Shown piece by piece: positions 8,627 to 16,558 of a stretch of 64,000 nt of DNA; the stretch's first letter is position 1, and each line of letters starts with the position of its first letter. The stretch lies in IMG/VR virus record IMGVR_UViG_3300022213_000237, positions 105,568 through 169,567 of that record; one strand, given 5' to 3'. A model generated the notes under the pieces. It was not told the DNA's origin, did not search any database, and worked only from the letters and a program-made list of their open reading frames with translations. Source of the DNA: a virus. The translations under genes were made by a program, and so were the position numbers.

Positions 8627-8851
8627 ATGCTTTGGAGAGCGATGCAAGCGAAGATGGTTCGCAAGACGGCTGAAAAGACACCAAAGATGAAAGAGTGCCC
8701 AAAATGCTATCGGAGGCGCAGTGTCGAAAAGTATTTTGGATTTCGGACCCAGCACGGACTAGATGGTAGGCCTCAGAGATCTATGGTCCAGTCCTACTGC
8801 GTGGACTGTCGCAAAGAAGCTTCAGCGGGCTCAAAACTACACACTAATTAA
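8627..8851 (+). CDS. Small zinc-ribbon protein, relative of the preceding gene's C-terminus
   Basis: The 74-residue protein starts at ATG 8627 after AAAGGA at 8611-8615; the open frame extends upstream inside the previous gene but that part is out-of-frame shadow. It holds CPKC and CVDC pairs about 33 residues apart. Key positions (Cys-x-x-Cys, KxFGxR, G-x-P-x-R, QSxCxxCR) line up with the last 45 residues of the 7009 gene product, so the two arose by duplication. Its last codons overlap the convergent primase gene by 4 bases. Function unknown; nucleic-acid binding is likely from the zinc ribbon. Confidence 0.7.
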   Translation: MLWRAMQAKMVRKTAEKTPKMKECPKCYRRRSVEKYFGFRTQHGLDGRPQRSMVQSYCVDCRKEASAGSKLHTN

Positions 8852-9894
8852 TGCCCTAAGAGACCGCCAAGCGAGATATAAATCTTCCCCCTAGGTTCTG
8901 GCTTGGCGGTCTTGAAGGCTTCGTAAACCCACTCTTCAGACATGTCTCCCAAGTCTTTTTCGTTAGCTTCAGAATCAAGATTTAAAAAGTCTTGTGGCGG
9001 CTGCAACAAGTAAATTTCCAAGTCTTCCGACAGGTCGTATGCCAACTTAGTGATTTCGGCTCCGGCATCGGGATCAAGAGCGATATAAAGCTTTTTAACT
9101 GAGCGCTTAATCGTACCTATTTGTTCCGCCGACACGGCCTTACCCATGGATGCCACATTCCCACCACATTTATGCGCCTTGATGGCGGTAATAGGACCCT
9201 CGGTGAGAATGCAATGCTCTGAACCCTTAAGACGGTCCTGGAACATGAGCTGTCGCTGCCCCTTGCCCACAAGACTCTTGCTTGTCAAAATCTTCGGCAC
9301 CTTGATGACGCGTTGCTGTTCTTCGTCCCAACGTTCAGTAGGGCCAATAAAGCGGGCTTGCCAACCTATCAGTTTGCCGTCTACCTTTACAGGGAAGATG
9401 ACACGTTGATCTACGGGACTGTATTTAAGGTCATAGGTGGTAACATGTTCGGCACGTAAGCCGCGAGAGTGCAGATACAAAGCACCCTTCCTGAATTTCT
9501 CCCACTCGTCCATGCCACAAAAATCAGGCGCCCAAGAAACTTCGGTGCATGTGGTGACAACGGCTGGAGGCGGGAATGCGTCCTCGTCTTCGTCCCATAC
9601 GTCATCTAGTTGGATATCTAAAAAGGTAGCTGACGAAGGAGTGTAGCCGTAAAGCTTCTTACAGATTTCACCGATGGGTATTCCCAACAATTCGGTGAGC
9701 GCGTACTCAGCTTTTCCCTTAAAACCTGTAGCCCTACAATAGTAGCAGACGAATCCGCCACTATCTTTATACATTGCGAGCTTATCCTTTTTAAGACAGC
9801 GGGGACAGGTGAATACATAACTAGTCGCATTGGACCTGTAATGTACCCCGCTGTCTTCAATGAGCTTGGCTAAAGCGCTTTGGTCTATTGCCAT
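8848..9894 (-). CDS. DNA primase (zinc-binding plus Toprim)
   Basis: The 348-residue protein makes RNA primers for the replication fork. A zinc ribbon is formed by CPRC and CYYC with cysteines at about residues 30, 33, 50 and 53. The Toprim catalytic domain follows, with the LTEGPITAIKAHKCGG glutamate motif and the ALDPDAG aspartate motif in correct order, as in DnaG-type and T7 gp4-type primases. It lacks a helicase-binding domain of DnaG length, so it is a compact phage primase. It lies 14 bases downstream of the RecA-like gene in the same operon and would pair with the DnaB-type helicase at 4058. Zinc and Toprim residues are present. Confidence 0.88.
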   Translation of the reverse strand: MAIDQSALAKLIEDSGVHYRSNATSYVFTCPRCLKKDKLAMYKDSGGFVCYYCRATGFKGKAEYALTELLGIPIGEICKKLYGYTPSSATFLDIQLDDVWDEDEDAFPPPAVVTTCTEVSWAPDFCGMDEWEKFRKGALYLHSRGLRAEHVTTYDLKYSPVDQRVIFPVKVDGKLIGWQARFIGPTERWDEEQQRVIKVPKILTSKSLVGKGQRQLMFQDRLKGSEHCILTEGPITAIKAHKCGGNVASMGKAVSAEQIGTIKRSVKKLYIALDPDAGAEITKLAYDLSEDLEIYLLQPPQDFLNLDSEANEKDLGDMSEEWVYEAFKTAKPEPRGKIYISLGGLLGH

Positions 9895-9908
9895 GGGCCA
9901 ATTCTTTT

Positions 9909-11084
9909 TTAGTCTTCTTTACCTTGAAGACTGTTGTCTTCTCGCAAACCAACTTCAGAATCGCTTTCGCGAATACCGCTAGGCGCAGGTCGCCCAGATT
10001 CCATGGCATCAAAGTCCAGACCCCGAACCCTCTTAAAAATCTCGTTGCAAAGGTCGGGATTGCCTTTTAGCGCGAGAATGAAGTCTTCTCGGGAACCAAA
10101 TTTTGTGTTCTCTCCCTTGGTGGGATATTCGGGAACCAAATAAGTGCGGTTATTGGGACGCAACACGATTCCTTGGCCTACGCCTAGCAGGAAGGCTTCT
10201 TCGTAAACATTGGTAATGCCTTCGTAGTAGTCGAGAGTGAACTGTCCTACACGACCGGGAACGCCAGTAGAATTCCCCTTCATTGTGACCCTAATTTTAT
10301 GCGCAGTTTTCTCCGCATGACCCATGACGTCGGTTTTTGATTCGTCTTCGAACTTCTGATCAAGAAGGTCTGTTTTCCCGTCTTTTGAACGATTTTGTTC
10401 TACGAAGATAAAGTACTCGGCAAAGTGCTGAAGCGCCCAAGCCCCGGCCATTTTGAGCTTGTTGCCACGCATGATTTCGGTTTGGTCCAACTCCGCTCGG
10501 GCCTGGGCAACAAGCGACAAAGCTACTTTGTGGCGACGTAGGGTGCCCTGCACCATAGCGAGACTGTCTTGAATAGTCTTCGCTTGGTCTCCGATTTGCT
10601 GAGTCATTATGGAATCTGCATTAAGGGTTCTGCGTCCAAGGACGTTGGTTATCGAATCAATGGCCACGTACTTGAGAGGCATTCCGTCCTGAAGGTCTTT
10701 TTTGATGTCACCTTCAATGTGGTCAAAAATCTCGTCAGGCTTATTGGTTTCGTAAATCACCAATCGGTCATCATCAATACCGTATTGCTTGCGCATCAAT
10801 GGCGTTAATTGGAGCCCGGCGCGCATTTCAGTGGAGAATAGGATTGCGATAGCATTGGGGTCGGACTGATGAAGTTGTCCAATCTTCATGTACACAGCCA
10901 AAGACTTGCCTCCTTTGGGAGGACCCCAAAACACCTCGCTGTACCCAAGTGGTAGACCGTGAGTCTTACCGTAAATGTAATCGAAAGACGGCGAGCCGGT
11001 ACGAAGTACGTGGAGAAATGGATTGTATTCCCATTTAACGGCGTTATCTTTCTTAAGTAATCGAGTCATCCACTTGTTAGCCAT
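9909..11084 (-). CDS. RecA/UvsX-like strand-exchange recombinase
   Basis: The 391-residue ATPase has a Walker A loop GPPKGGKS at about residues 54-61, a Walker B strand KYVAIDSIT near 135, a QIGDQAKTIQDSL segment, and a VALSLVAQARAELDQ strand that matches the RecA core before the L2-like loop. The N-terminal segment GSPSFDYIYGKTHGLPLGYSEVFWG matches the RecA pattern where a G...D...G-G-x-x-x-G precedes the P-loop. The C-terminal 80 residues are acidic, as in many recombinases. It should coat ssDNA and drive homologous pairing, with the UvsW-like helicase (32587), SbcCD-like pair and SSB-like protein. A short overlap with the upstream gene suggests one transcript. Confidence 0.85.
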   Translation of the reverse strand: MANKWMTRLLKKDNAVKWEYNPFLHVLRTGSPSFDYIYGKTHGLPLGYSEVFWGPPKGGKSLAVYMKIGQLHQSDPNAIAILFSTEMRAGLQLTPLMRKQYGIDDDRLVIYETNKPDEIFDHIEGDIKKDLQDGMPLKYVAIDSITNVLGRRTLNADSIMTQQIGDQAKTIQDSLAMVQGTLRRHKVALSLVAQARAELDQTEIMRGNKLKMAGAWALQHFAEYFIFVEQNRSKDGKTDLLDQKFEDESKTDVMGHAEKTAHKIRVTMKGNSTGVPGRVGQFTLDYYEGITNVYEEAFLLGVGQGIVLRPNNRTYLVPEYPTKGENTKFGSREDFILALKGNPDLCNEIFKRVRGLDFDAMESGRPAPSGIRESDSEVGLREDNSLQGKED

Positions 11085-11661
11085 AATGAGGTTTTCCTAT
11101 AATTTTTTGTTCATCTTCCGATGTGTAAGTAGAAGCGCTTTGGGGTCGGTTAATGCCGTTAGATAGAGCGTTTACGCTGCTCAAACTGTCGTATACTTTC
11201 TTGACGGACATGTAACTTTGCTCGAAAGACTTCATTTTAAGCTTCAAAAACTCTACTGCCGCCTCGATCATAGCCACTCGATCCGATAGTTTTTTGTACT
11301 CGGCATCTCTTGCAAGCACGGCCCGCCGCATATCCTCGCTGCCGGACGGATTGCTAGTTCGTACAAGTCCATGGTCTTTGAAATATTGAGGTGCTATTTC
11401 GAGATAAACAATCGCCTTACGTTCTTCAGCGGCCTGATATGCTTGTTTTAATTCCCATTCCAGTTGCATATGGGCTCTTCCGGATCGCCCATAGCCGTCG
11501 ATCATAGCCTGCATAAGGTCTGGAGCAGTTACTTTGTTCACGTGCGCAACTTCTGGCTGCCTAGCTTCAAGGCGGTAGATTTCGTGCATTTCAATCGTAA
11601 TTGGATCTCGACCCGGTGTACCTGCAGGACAGGTGAGAATATTACCTAAAGATAGTTCCAT
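11077..11661 (-). CDS. Hypothetical coiled-coil protein in recombination operon
   Basis: The 194-residue protein starts at ATG 11661, chosen because GGGAGCC sits six bases upstream; a TTG at 11673 is less likely. Residues about 110-160 are heptad-rich (SDRVAMIEAAVEFLKLKMKSFEQ). The central part is a helical segment with many charged residues. It sits between the SSB-like gene and the UvsX-like gene and overlaps the latter by 8 bases. By position it could be a recombination accessory or mediator, but no motif supports that. Confidence 0.75.
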   Translation of the reverse strand: MELSLGNILTCPAGTPGRDPITIEMHEIYRLEARQPEVAHVNKVTAPDLMQAMIDGYGRSGRAHMQLEWELKQAYQAAEERKAIVYLEIAPQYFKDHGLVRTSNPSGSEDMRRAVLARDAEYKKLSDRVAMIEAAVEFLKLKMKSFEQSYMSVKKVYDSLSSVNALSNGINRPQSASTYTSEDEQKIIGKPHYG

Positions 11662-11682
11662 AGTGGCTCCCAAATAGAAAGA

Positions 11683-11714
11683 GGTCGCGTTAAATTGTGT
11701 GATAGAACGCGACC
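11683..11714 (-). terminator. Hairpin between SSB-like gene and next gene
   Basis: A perfect 9-bp inverted repeat (GGTCGCGTT at 11683-11691, AACGCGACC at 11706-11714) with a 14-base loop lies just after the SSB-like stop. Read leftward it is followed by a pyrimidine tract CTCTTTCTATTT, so it may act as a leaky intrinsic terminator that lets SSB be made in excess over downstream genes. Confidence 0.55.
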
Positions 11715-11732
11715 CCTTCTTATTTCTTGGTT

Positions 11733-12878
11733 TTATTTAGTGACCGAAAAACCAAAACTCTTGATAAACTCGTCGTCACTAAGAGTCTCTGCCGCCGGGG
11801 CACTAGCCGTCTTGGAAGTTTCGACGGGTGCGGACATACTAGGTGGCACGAAATCGCTGGTCTTAATCCGCTCTGGAGTATTAGCCTTCTTTGCGGCCTC
11901 AAGTTCAGCTTTCATCCTGTCCATTTCTGCCTTCATGGCTGCCATTGGATCTACTACAGCGGGTGTAGTCGGAGCAGGCTGTGTCGAGACAACGACATTG
12001 GTGCTTTTGGCTGTGGCGCCCGGTTCCGGTTCATCAGCATCAGGCATTGCGGCATTGCTGATTTCGCCAGTAGAGAAAACGGCATCCACTACTTCGGGGT
12101 CGCCACCGCTGGTAACGAGGCGGTTGATTTCTTCGTACGTCAGGGTACGTCCAAGCTGCGACAAATTATGAGCTTCGGAGCCTAGGCGCTGAAGAACTTC
12201 TTGGGTCAATGGCGCCGGCTTAATTAGCTGGGTGTTGACCTTACGACCTCCAACATCCGCAACAACAGTCTCGGTTACTACCGTAACCGTATGCAGCGTC
12301 TGGTTGCCTTTGCCTGAACGATTAAAGTTAAACCAGACTCCGCCTTCAACACCGATGGGGTCTACGGGAACGCCGCCATTCGACTTACCACTAACCAAGT
12401 CATTGATGACAAGCTGTAAAGCCGCGTAAGCCTTGTGTGGCAGGACCAGGCGCGTAATTTTGCCATCTGCGGTCAGGGCGTTAACATTCCACTTTTTGTC
12501 CAAATTATGAGAAAAAAGCCAGTCGGAAAGTGGTTGTACCGCCTCCTCGATTTCTTTGTCTGACTTACCCTCTTTCTTAAGAGCTTCTTTTCGAGCTTCT
12601 TTGCTCGCAGTGTATTGTGCGATTTGGTCGCACTCAGGACACTGAACCTTAATCATCTTCGTCTTGTAGTCTTTCTTTTGGATACAACGAAACGGGCGCA
12701 TGCCCTTAGTTCCCTTGAATCCCCAATGCAGACACTCATAAACGGCCCAAATCCCTTCCTGCGCTAAATCGAACATCGGAGGAAGGATTCGATAAATATT
12801 GTCGCCATCTACAAGACGTGAATTGTTCTTCTTCTTGGCGCCGTATTGCGGAGCCCCAATTGCTACATTCGTACTCAT
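11733..12878 (-). CDS. Putative single-stranded DNA-binding protein (gp32-like)
   Basis: The 381-residue protein resembles phage ssDNA-binding proteins with an internal zinc site. It has a basic N-terminus, LVDGDNIYRILPPMF (first OB strand), a WGFKGTKGMRPFRC segment, a CPECDQIAQY site, a DKKWNVNALTADGKI strand and a DPIGVEGGVWFNFNRSGKG segment similar to SSBs of T4-like and cyanophage-type myoviruses. The C-terminal 130 residues are low complexity, rich in Pro, Ala, Glu and end acidic (SDDEFIKSFGFSVTK), the usual partner-binding tail of SSBs. It lies between the 12911 gene and the recombination genes. A hairpin follows the stop. The call rests on pattern resemblance. Confidence 0.65.
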   Translation of the reverse strand: MSTNVAIGAPQYGAKKKNNSRLVDGDNIYRILPPMFDLAQEGIWAVYECLHWGFKGTKGMRPFRCIQKKDYKTKMIKVQCPECDQIAQYTASKEARKEALKKEGKSDKEIEEAVQPLSDWLFSHNLDKKWNVNALTADGKITRLVLPHKAYAALQLVINDLVSGKSNGGVPVDPIGVEGGVWFNFNRSGKGNQTLHTVTVVTETVVADVGGRKVNTQLIKPAPLTQEVLQRLGSEAHNLSQLGRTLTYEEINRLVTSGGDPEVVDAVFSTGEISNAAMPDADEPEPGATAKSTNVVVSTQPAPTTPAVVDPMAAMKAEMDRMKAELEAAKKANTPERIKTSDFVPPSMSAPVETSKTASAPAAETLSDDEFIKSFGFSVTK

Positions 12879-12910
12879 ATTGTCTTACCTTTTGCTGGTG
12901 AGTTTGCTCG

Positions 12911-13690
12911 TTACTTCTTGTTATATACTTTAAGGATCTTTTCGTTTAGTTCTTGAATTAGATCTTCGTCAGTGCTCTGTTCAGTTGCTTCCAATGAAAT
13001 CGTTGGCGTTGATCTGCCAAAGAGTTTCACCGATAAAGATTGCTGCTCATCTGCCGTCAAACCGGTCAAAATACATGGCATTGCGGTAGTAGCGGCCTTG
13101 ACCTCAAGGGCTTTGGTAAGGATCCGATTCGTGAGGTCGAAAGCAAGAAGGTCGTCTCCGTTGCTGTTACGAACCGCCTTCTGAACGATATTTTCCACCT
13201 CAGCATCGCTTCGGAGCGTCAAATCCATATCCATGGAATCTAGTTTGGGCATTTGCAACGTGTGGATCCCGTGCCCTTGCATATATCGCTGCATAACCTG
13301 AGTCAGTAGAATCAGCTGCGCCGACATAAACTGAGGATTCTTTTCATCTAAAGAGGGCCTAACCTGGGCCGCGAATTCCTTGTAAAGAGAGTGACCGTCC
13401 ACCACCACTGCCCCTTCTTTTCCGGCTCTAACGGCAAAACTTTCGGCACGAGGTCCGGTCAAAAACACTTTAATGACTGAATTGCTAATCAGTGTCCGAT
13501 AAGCTTCGGTCAGACTTTTTACCTGATCTTCGGCTTCCCGCTGGCGAATAACAGCACCGGCACGAGTTGACGCATCCCAGCCATCAAGTGGGGAGTTAAG
13601 AACCTTAGTAAAGGCTTCAATATCGTTGAGAATGGCTTGAAGTCGTTCTTTTGCTACTTTTGCTTGTTTTTGTTGGTCTGTGAGTTCCAT
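12911..13690 (-). CDS. Hypothetical protein upstream of SSB gene
   Basis: The 259-residue protein starts at ATG 13690 with CAGGAG eight bases upstream; an upstream extension to 13741 lies inside the polymerase gene and is rejected. The N-terminal 60 residues are a charged helix. No catalytic motif is seen. It sits 4 bases after the polymerase C-terminal gene, so it is probably co-expressed with the replisome. Function unknown. Confidence 0.75.
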   Translation of the reverse strand: MELTDQQKQAKVAKERLQAILNDIEAFTKVLNSPLDGWDASTRAGAVIRQREAEDQVKSLTEAYRTLISNSVIKVFLTGPRAESFAVRAGKEGAVVVDGHSLYKEFAAQVRPSLDEKNPQFMSAQLILLTQVMQRYMQGHGIHTLQMPKLDSMDMDLTLRSDAEVENIVQKAVRNSNGDDLLAFDLTNRILTKALEVKAATTAMPCILTGLTADEQQSLSVKLFGRSTPTISLEATEQSTDEDLIQELNEKILKVYNKK

Positions 13691-13694
13691 TATA

Positions 13695-15788
13695 TTACTC
13701 CTGGGAGGTTTCTTCCGGCTCTTCTGAGAGTGGGGGTGCAACTACTAATATCGCGTCGATCGCAAAAGGTCTGTTGGATTTGTATCGCGTGAGATGCAGT
13801 ATCGCGATCGACCCAGCCATATCCTTAGGAGCTTCGAGATGTCCTGATTCTCGATCCGGCCACTTAACGAATAAGAATTGTTCACCATCTACGTCAAAAA
13901 TTACTTCTACGGCAGATTTAGTTCCACCCTTGTAGCTGAATCGTCTTTCGGAAATGATATATCCAGCTACCGTGCAGGCAACATGCTGGCCATCATAAAT
14001 CTCAAATTCTTCGTTATAGTATCTAAGCTGTGCGCCATCAACCAGCGGCACGGCTTCAAGTTTACGGTCGCTGCCGATACCCATCTGACGCTTCATGTCC
14101 GCAATACTTTCTGCAGTACTGGGCAGATACCAATAGTTGCCTTTACCGTCGCTAGTGACACCGTCGATCCGCATATCAACCAAAATAGGCACCACGCTGT
14201 TGGTGTAAATTGGCAAAATGTTTTTCTGCATCTGGAATCTAGTCAACGGATTTAAGTCCACGTACTTTTTATCGACTTTACCTTTTTTAGCTTTCTTTCC
14301 TGTAAGGGCCTGAGTTACATTCGCCACTTCTTGTTCGTAATAATCAAGTTTGTCGTTAACGTGTCTCAATTCTGACGGGAAAAGGCTGTCCATAACGCCA
14401 GAAACAATTAGCTTGCCGACTACGCCTCTATTTAGGGCGCTGAGTCCGGCTTTAACTTTTTGCTTACCTTTGGCGTCAAGCATTGGAGTACCGTCTTCGT
14501 TTACTCGCAATGTGGCTCCAGCCATCTTTTTGCGGACTATTTTTTCAACAAAATCGGTGACGCTTAAATATGGGCGACCAGCGCAAAGTTCGGCATGAGC
14601 TGTGGGACCAACGCCGTTAATAAAGCTCAAAGGCGCTCGGATTCTATCGCCCTGGATTTCAAATTCGTCGCCCGAATACCGCACATCCGGTAAGTCGATC
14701 CACTGTTTGCAATAACGCCAAAACTTTTCAGCAATTTCCTTCTTGTCGGCGTTTTTTAGCACCGCACACCACCACTCGTTGGGGTAGTAATGTTTTAGAT
14801 AGGCGCAAGCATAGGCGGTGACGGAATAGCAGATTGAGTGACTTTTGTTAAAGCCGTATTGTCCAAAGGTGACTATCTGGTTCCAGACCTTCTCCGAGTC
14901 TTCTTTACCGATTTTCTCGGAAGCTTTGGCAATAAAGTTTGGATACGCTTCCAATACCTTAGCCATCTTCTTCTTCGCAATGTTAGTGCGAAAGGTATTG
15001 GCTTCTATGCCAGTGCAACCAGTCAAATGCTGATACAACTTCTGTAATTGTTCTTGGTATACAATTACGCCGTAAGTCTCTGGAAGCAGTGCGTCTAGTG
15101 CTTTAATTGGATCGGATGGAGGAAGGCCTTTAGCTCTGTTGGCGTATTCAACCAACATATTATGTTCTCGGCCAGTAATCGGGTCCTTGACCTTAGCATC
15201 CAGAGGACCTGGGCGATCTAGAGCCGTGAAGGCGCTTATTGCTTCAATCGAGTCAATAGCTTTCACACCCGCCGATTTGTCGTAGTTAAATTGAGTCAAC
15301 CATTGTTTGGCGGAGTTGGTATTGAGCTGGAATACGGTTTCTGTTTTACCTTCGGCAATGTCGTTGAATACGGCTTGGTCTTCGGGAAGGTCCCAAATAT
15401 CCATTGGCACACCAGTCGTGGGATTGGGTACGATACGAAATCCTGGAACTCGGCGACCATTAAGTTTGATATCGGATTCAAAGTCTCGGTCTGGGTATTT
15501 TGCTTGAATGAGCTTAATTGCGGCACCGATGTCCTTCAGGGAATTGAGCCCGAGGAAATCCATTTTCAAACCACCTACGGCCTCAACACTCCCCGCCGTG
15601 TATTGGGTGGTACGAAATCCGCTGATAGTGGTCGTGGGTATGAAATTACTGATGGGCTCATTTGCGATGACAAAGCCGCAATTATGCATTACAACGCCAG
15701 AGGCGTGAACGAAACTATGGTGTTCGTGATTAACAGATAAATCATATACCTGTTCTGGTTCTTTTATTCGTGCTGATATTATCTTCAT
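13695..15788 (-). CDS. dnaE: DNA polymerase III alpha subunit, C-terminal half with split-intein C-fragment
   Basis: The 697-residue product begins with a 36-residue IntC (MKIISARIKEPEQ to GVVMHN) followed by Cys and the C-extein. The extein continues the polymerase: GFVIANEP completes the HAxG motif, KMDFLGL supplies the third catalytic aspartate, TFGQYGFNKSHSICYS is the conserved finger motif, and HYYPNEWWCAVL follows. The C-terminal 250 residues hold a helix-hairpin and OB-type region. It starts in an ATGA overlap with the HNH gene stop, so the two are coupled. After trans-splicing with the product of 16447-18621 it should give a polymerase of about 1,292 residues. It cannot be a working polymerase alone because two catalytic aspartates are on the other gene. 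Confidence 0.9.
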   Translation of the reverse strand: MKIISARIKEPEQVYDLSVNHEHHSFVHASGVVMHNCGFVIANEPISNFIPTTTISGFRTTQYTAGSVEAVGGLKMDFLGLNSLKDIGAAIKLIQAKYPDRDFESDIKLNGRRVPGFRIVPNPTTGVPMDIWDLPEDQAVFNDIAEGKTETVFQLNTNSAKQWLTQFNYDKSAGVKAIDSIEAISAFTALDRPGPLDAKVKDPITGREHNMLVEYANRAKGLPPSDPIKALDALLPETYGVIVYQEQLQKLYQHLTGCTGIEANTFRTNIAKKKMAKVLEAYPNFIAKASEKIGKEDSEKVWNQIVTFGQYGFNKSHSICYSVTAYACAYLKHYYPNEWWCAVLKNADKKEIAEKFWRYCKQWIDLPDVRYSGDEFEIQGDRIRAPLSFINGVGPTAHAELCAGRPYLSVTDFVEKIVRKKMAGATLRVNEDGTPMLDAKGKQKVKAGLSALNRGVVGKLIVSGVMDSLFPSELRHVNDKLDYYEQEVANVTQALTGKKAKKGKVDKKYVDLNPLTRFQMQKNILPIYTNSVVPILVDMRIDGVTSDGKGNYWYLPSTAESIADMKRQMGIGSDRKLEAVPLVDGAQLRYYNEEFEIYDGQHVACTVAGYIISERRFSYKGGTKSAVEVIFDVDGEQFLFVKWPDRESGHLEAPKDMAGSIAILHLTRYKSNRPFAIDAILVVAPPLSEEPEETSQE
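15681..15788 (-). mobile_element. Split intein C-terminal fragment (IntC) of DnaE
   Basis: These 36 codons contain block F (VYDLSVNHEHHSFVHASG) and block G (GVVMHN followed by Cys), in the same size range as the Npu and Ssp DnaE IntC fragments. The terminal Asn and +1 Cys needed for splicing are present. It pairs with the IntN at 16450-16728. Confidence 0.9.
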
Positions 15789-16558
15789 GGATCTATCTTA
15801 CTAAGTAGCTTTCCGATCTCCAACATCACTTCGTACGATACATATCTTCCACGCATCCAATTACAGCGTAAACAAGACGGTACACAGTTTTTCTTAATGT
15901 GACCTATGTCATTGTTTTTACGATCCAGACCGGTAGCAGGTCTTCCGCAATAACAACAAGGAGAACTGCGAGCCTCTAACACGTCATCCACGGTAAGATC
16001 AAAATCCCTTCTTTTGTCTTTATCTCTTCTAACGTAAGAGTGAAGAAGTTTTTTAGCTGCCCGAAGAGTGTTTTGAATTGGGGAGTCTTTAAATCTAGTA
16101 GACTTTACACATTCTTTACACCAATAATTCTGTAGACGTATCACTGACCAACGCTGTTTCCAGCGATGGCCTACAGCGCATTCCCAAGTCGAATGGCATG
16201 AAGCTTTGTCGGACCATTCAATCAACTTACCTCCCTTGAGCTTAACGTATTCGATTGCCTCCTTTTTTAGTGGGCGTTGGCGACGAGAACAAATCCTACA
16301 TGGATTACGCGGCGGTTCAACCGAACGATAACTTCCTAATATTGTACTTCCACATTGGATATGGGTAAGTTTCAGGTTAGGTTCTGAAACCCCCTTGTAG
16401 TCTCCAGGATTTTCTACTCGATACCCCCATGAAAACAACTGAGATTCTATGAATTCTTTACTGTGCTTGGTTCTACCAGATCCACGCCTAGCTCGAATGC
16501 CTTTTGAATTCCCATCCACCCCTCTACGGTAAGTATTTGGTGGTCTGGAGTACAACAT
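15785..16558 (-). CDS. HNH endonuclease lying between the two halves of the split DnaE gene
   Basis: The protein has zinc-finger repeats (CGSTIL with CRICSR, CHSTWEC with CKEC) and a C-terminal HNH domain with CCYCGRPATGLDRKNNDIGH and NCVPSCLRCNWMRG, which has the two CxxC pairs, the DR motif and the CN residues of HNH nucleases. The first half recognises DNA and the second cuts. The start is uncertain: ATG 16558 lies within the previous gene in another frame, and GTG 16519 is also possible; the first conserved residues (SKEFIESQLFSWGY) begin about at the end of the IntN gene. The stop overlaps the IntC gene start as ATGA. Position between split-intein halves matches the fractured-gene arrangement known in phage metagenomes, where a free-standing nuclease spreads the locus. 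Confidence 0.82.
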   Translation of the reverse strand: MLYSRPPNTYRRGVDGNSKGIRARRGSGRTKHSKEFIESQLFSWGYRVENPGDYKGVSEPNLKLTHIQCGSTILGSYRSVEPPRNPCRICSRRQRPLKKEAIEYVKLKGGKLIEWSDKASCHSTWECAVGHRWKQRWSVIRLQNYWCKECVKSTRFKDSPIQNTLRAAKKLLHSYVRRDKDKRRDFDLTVDDVLEARSSPCCYCGRPATGLDRKNNDIGHIKKNCVPSCLRCNWMRGRYVSYEVMLEIGKLLSKIDP

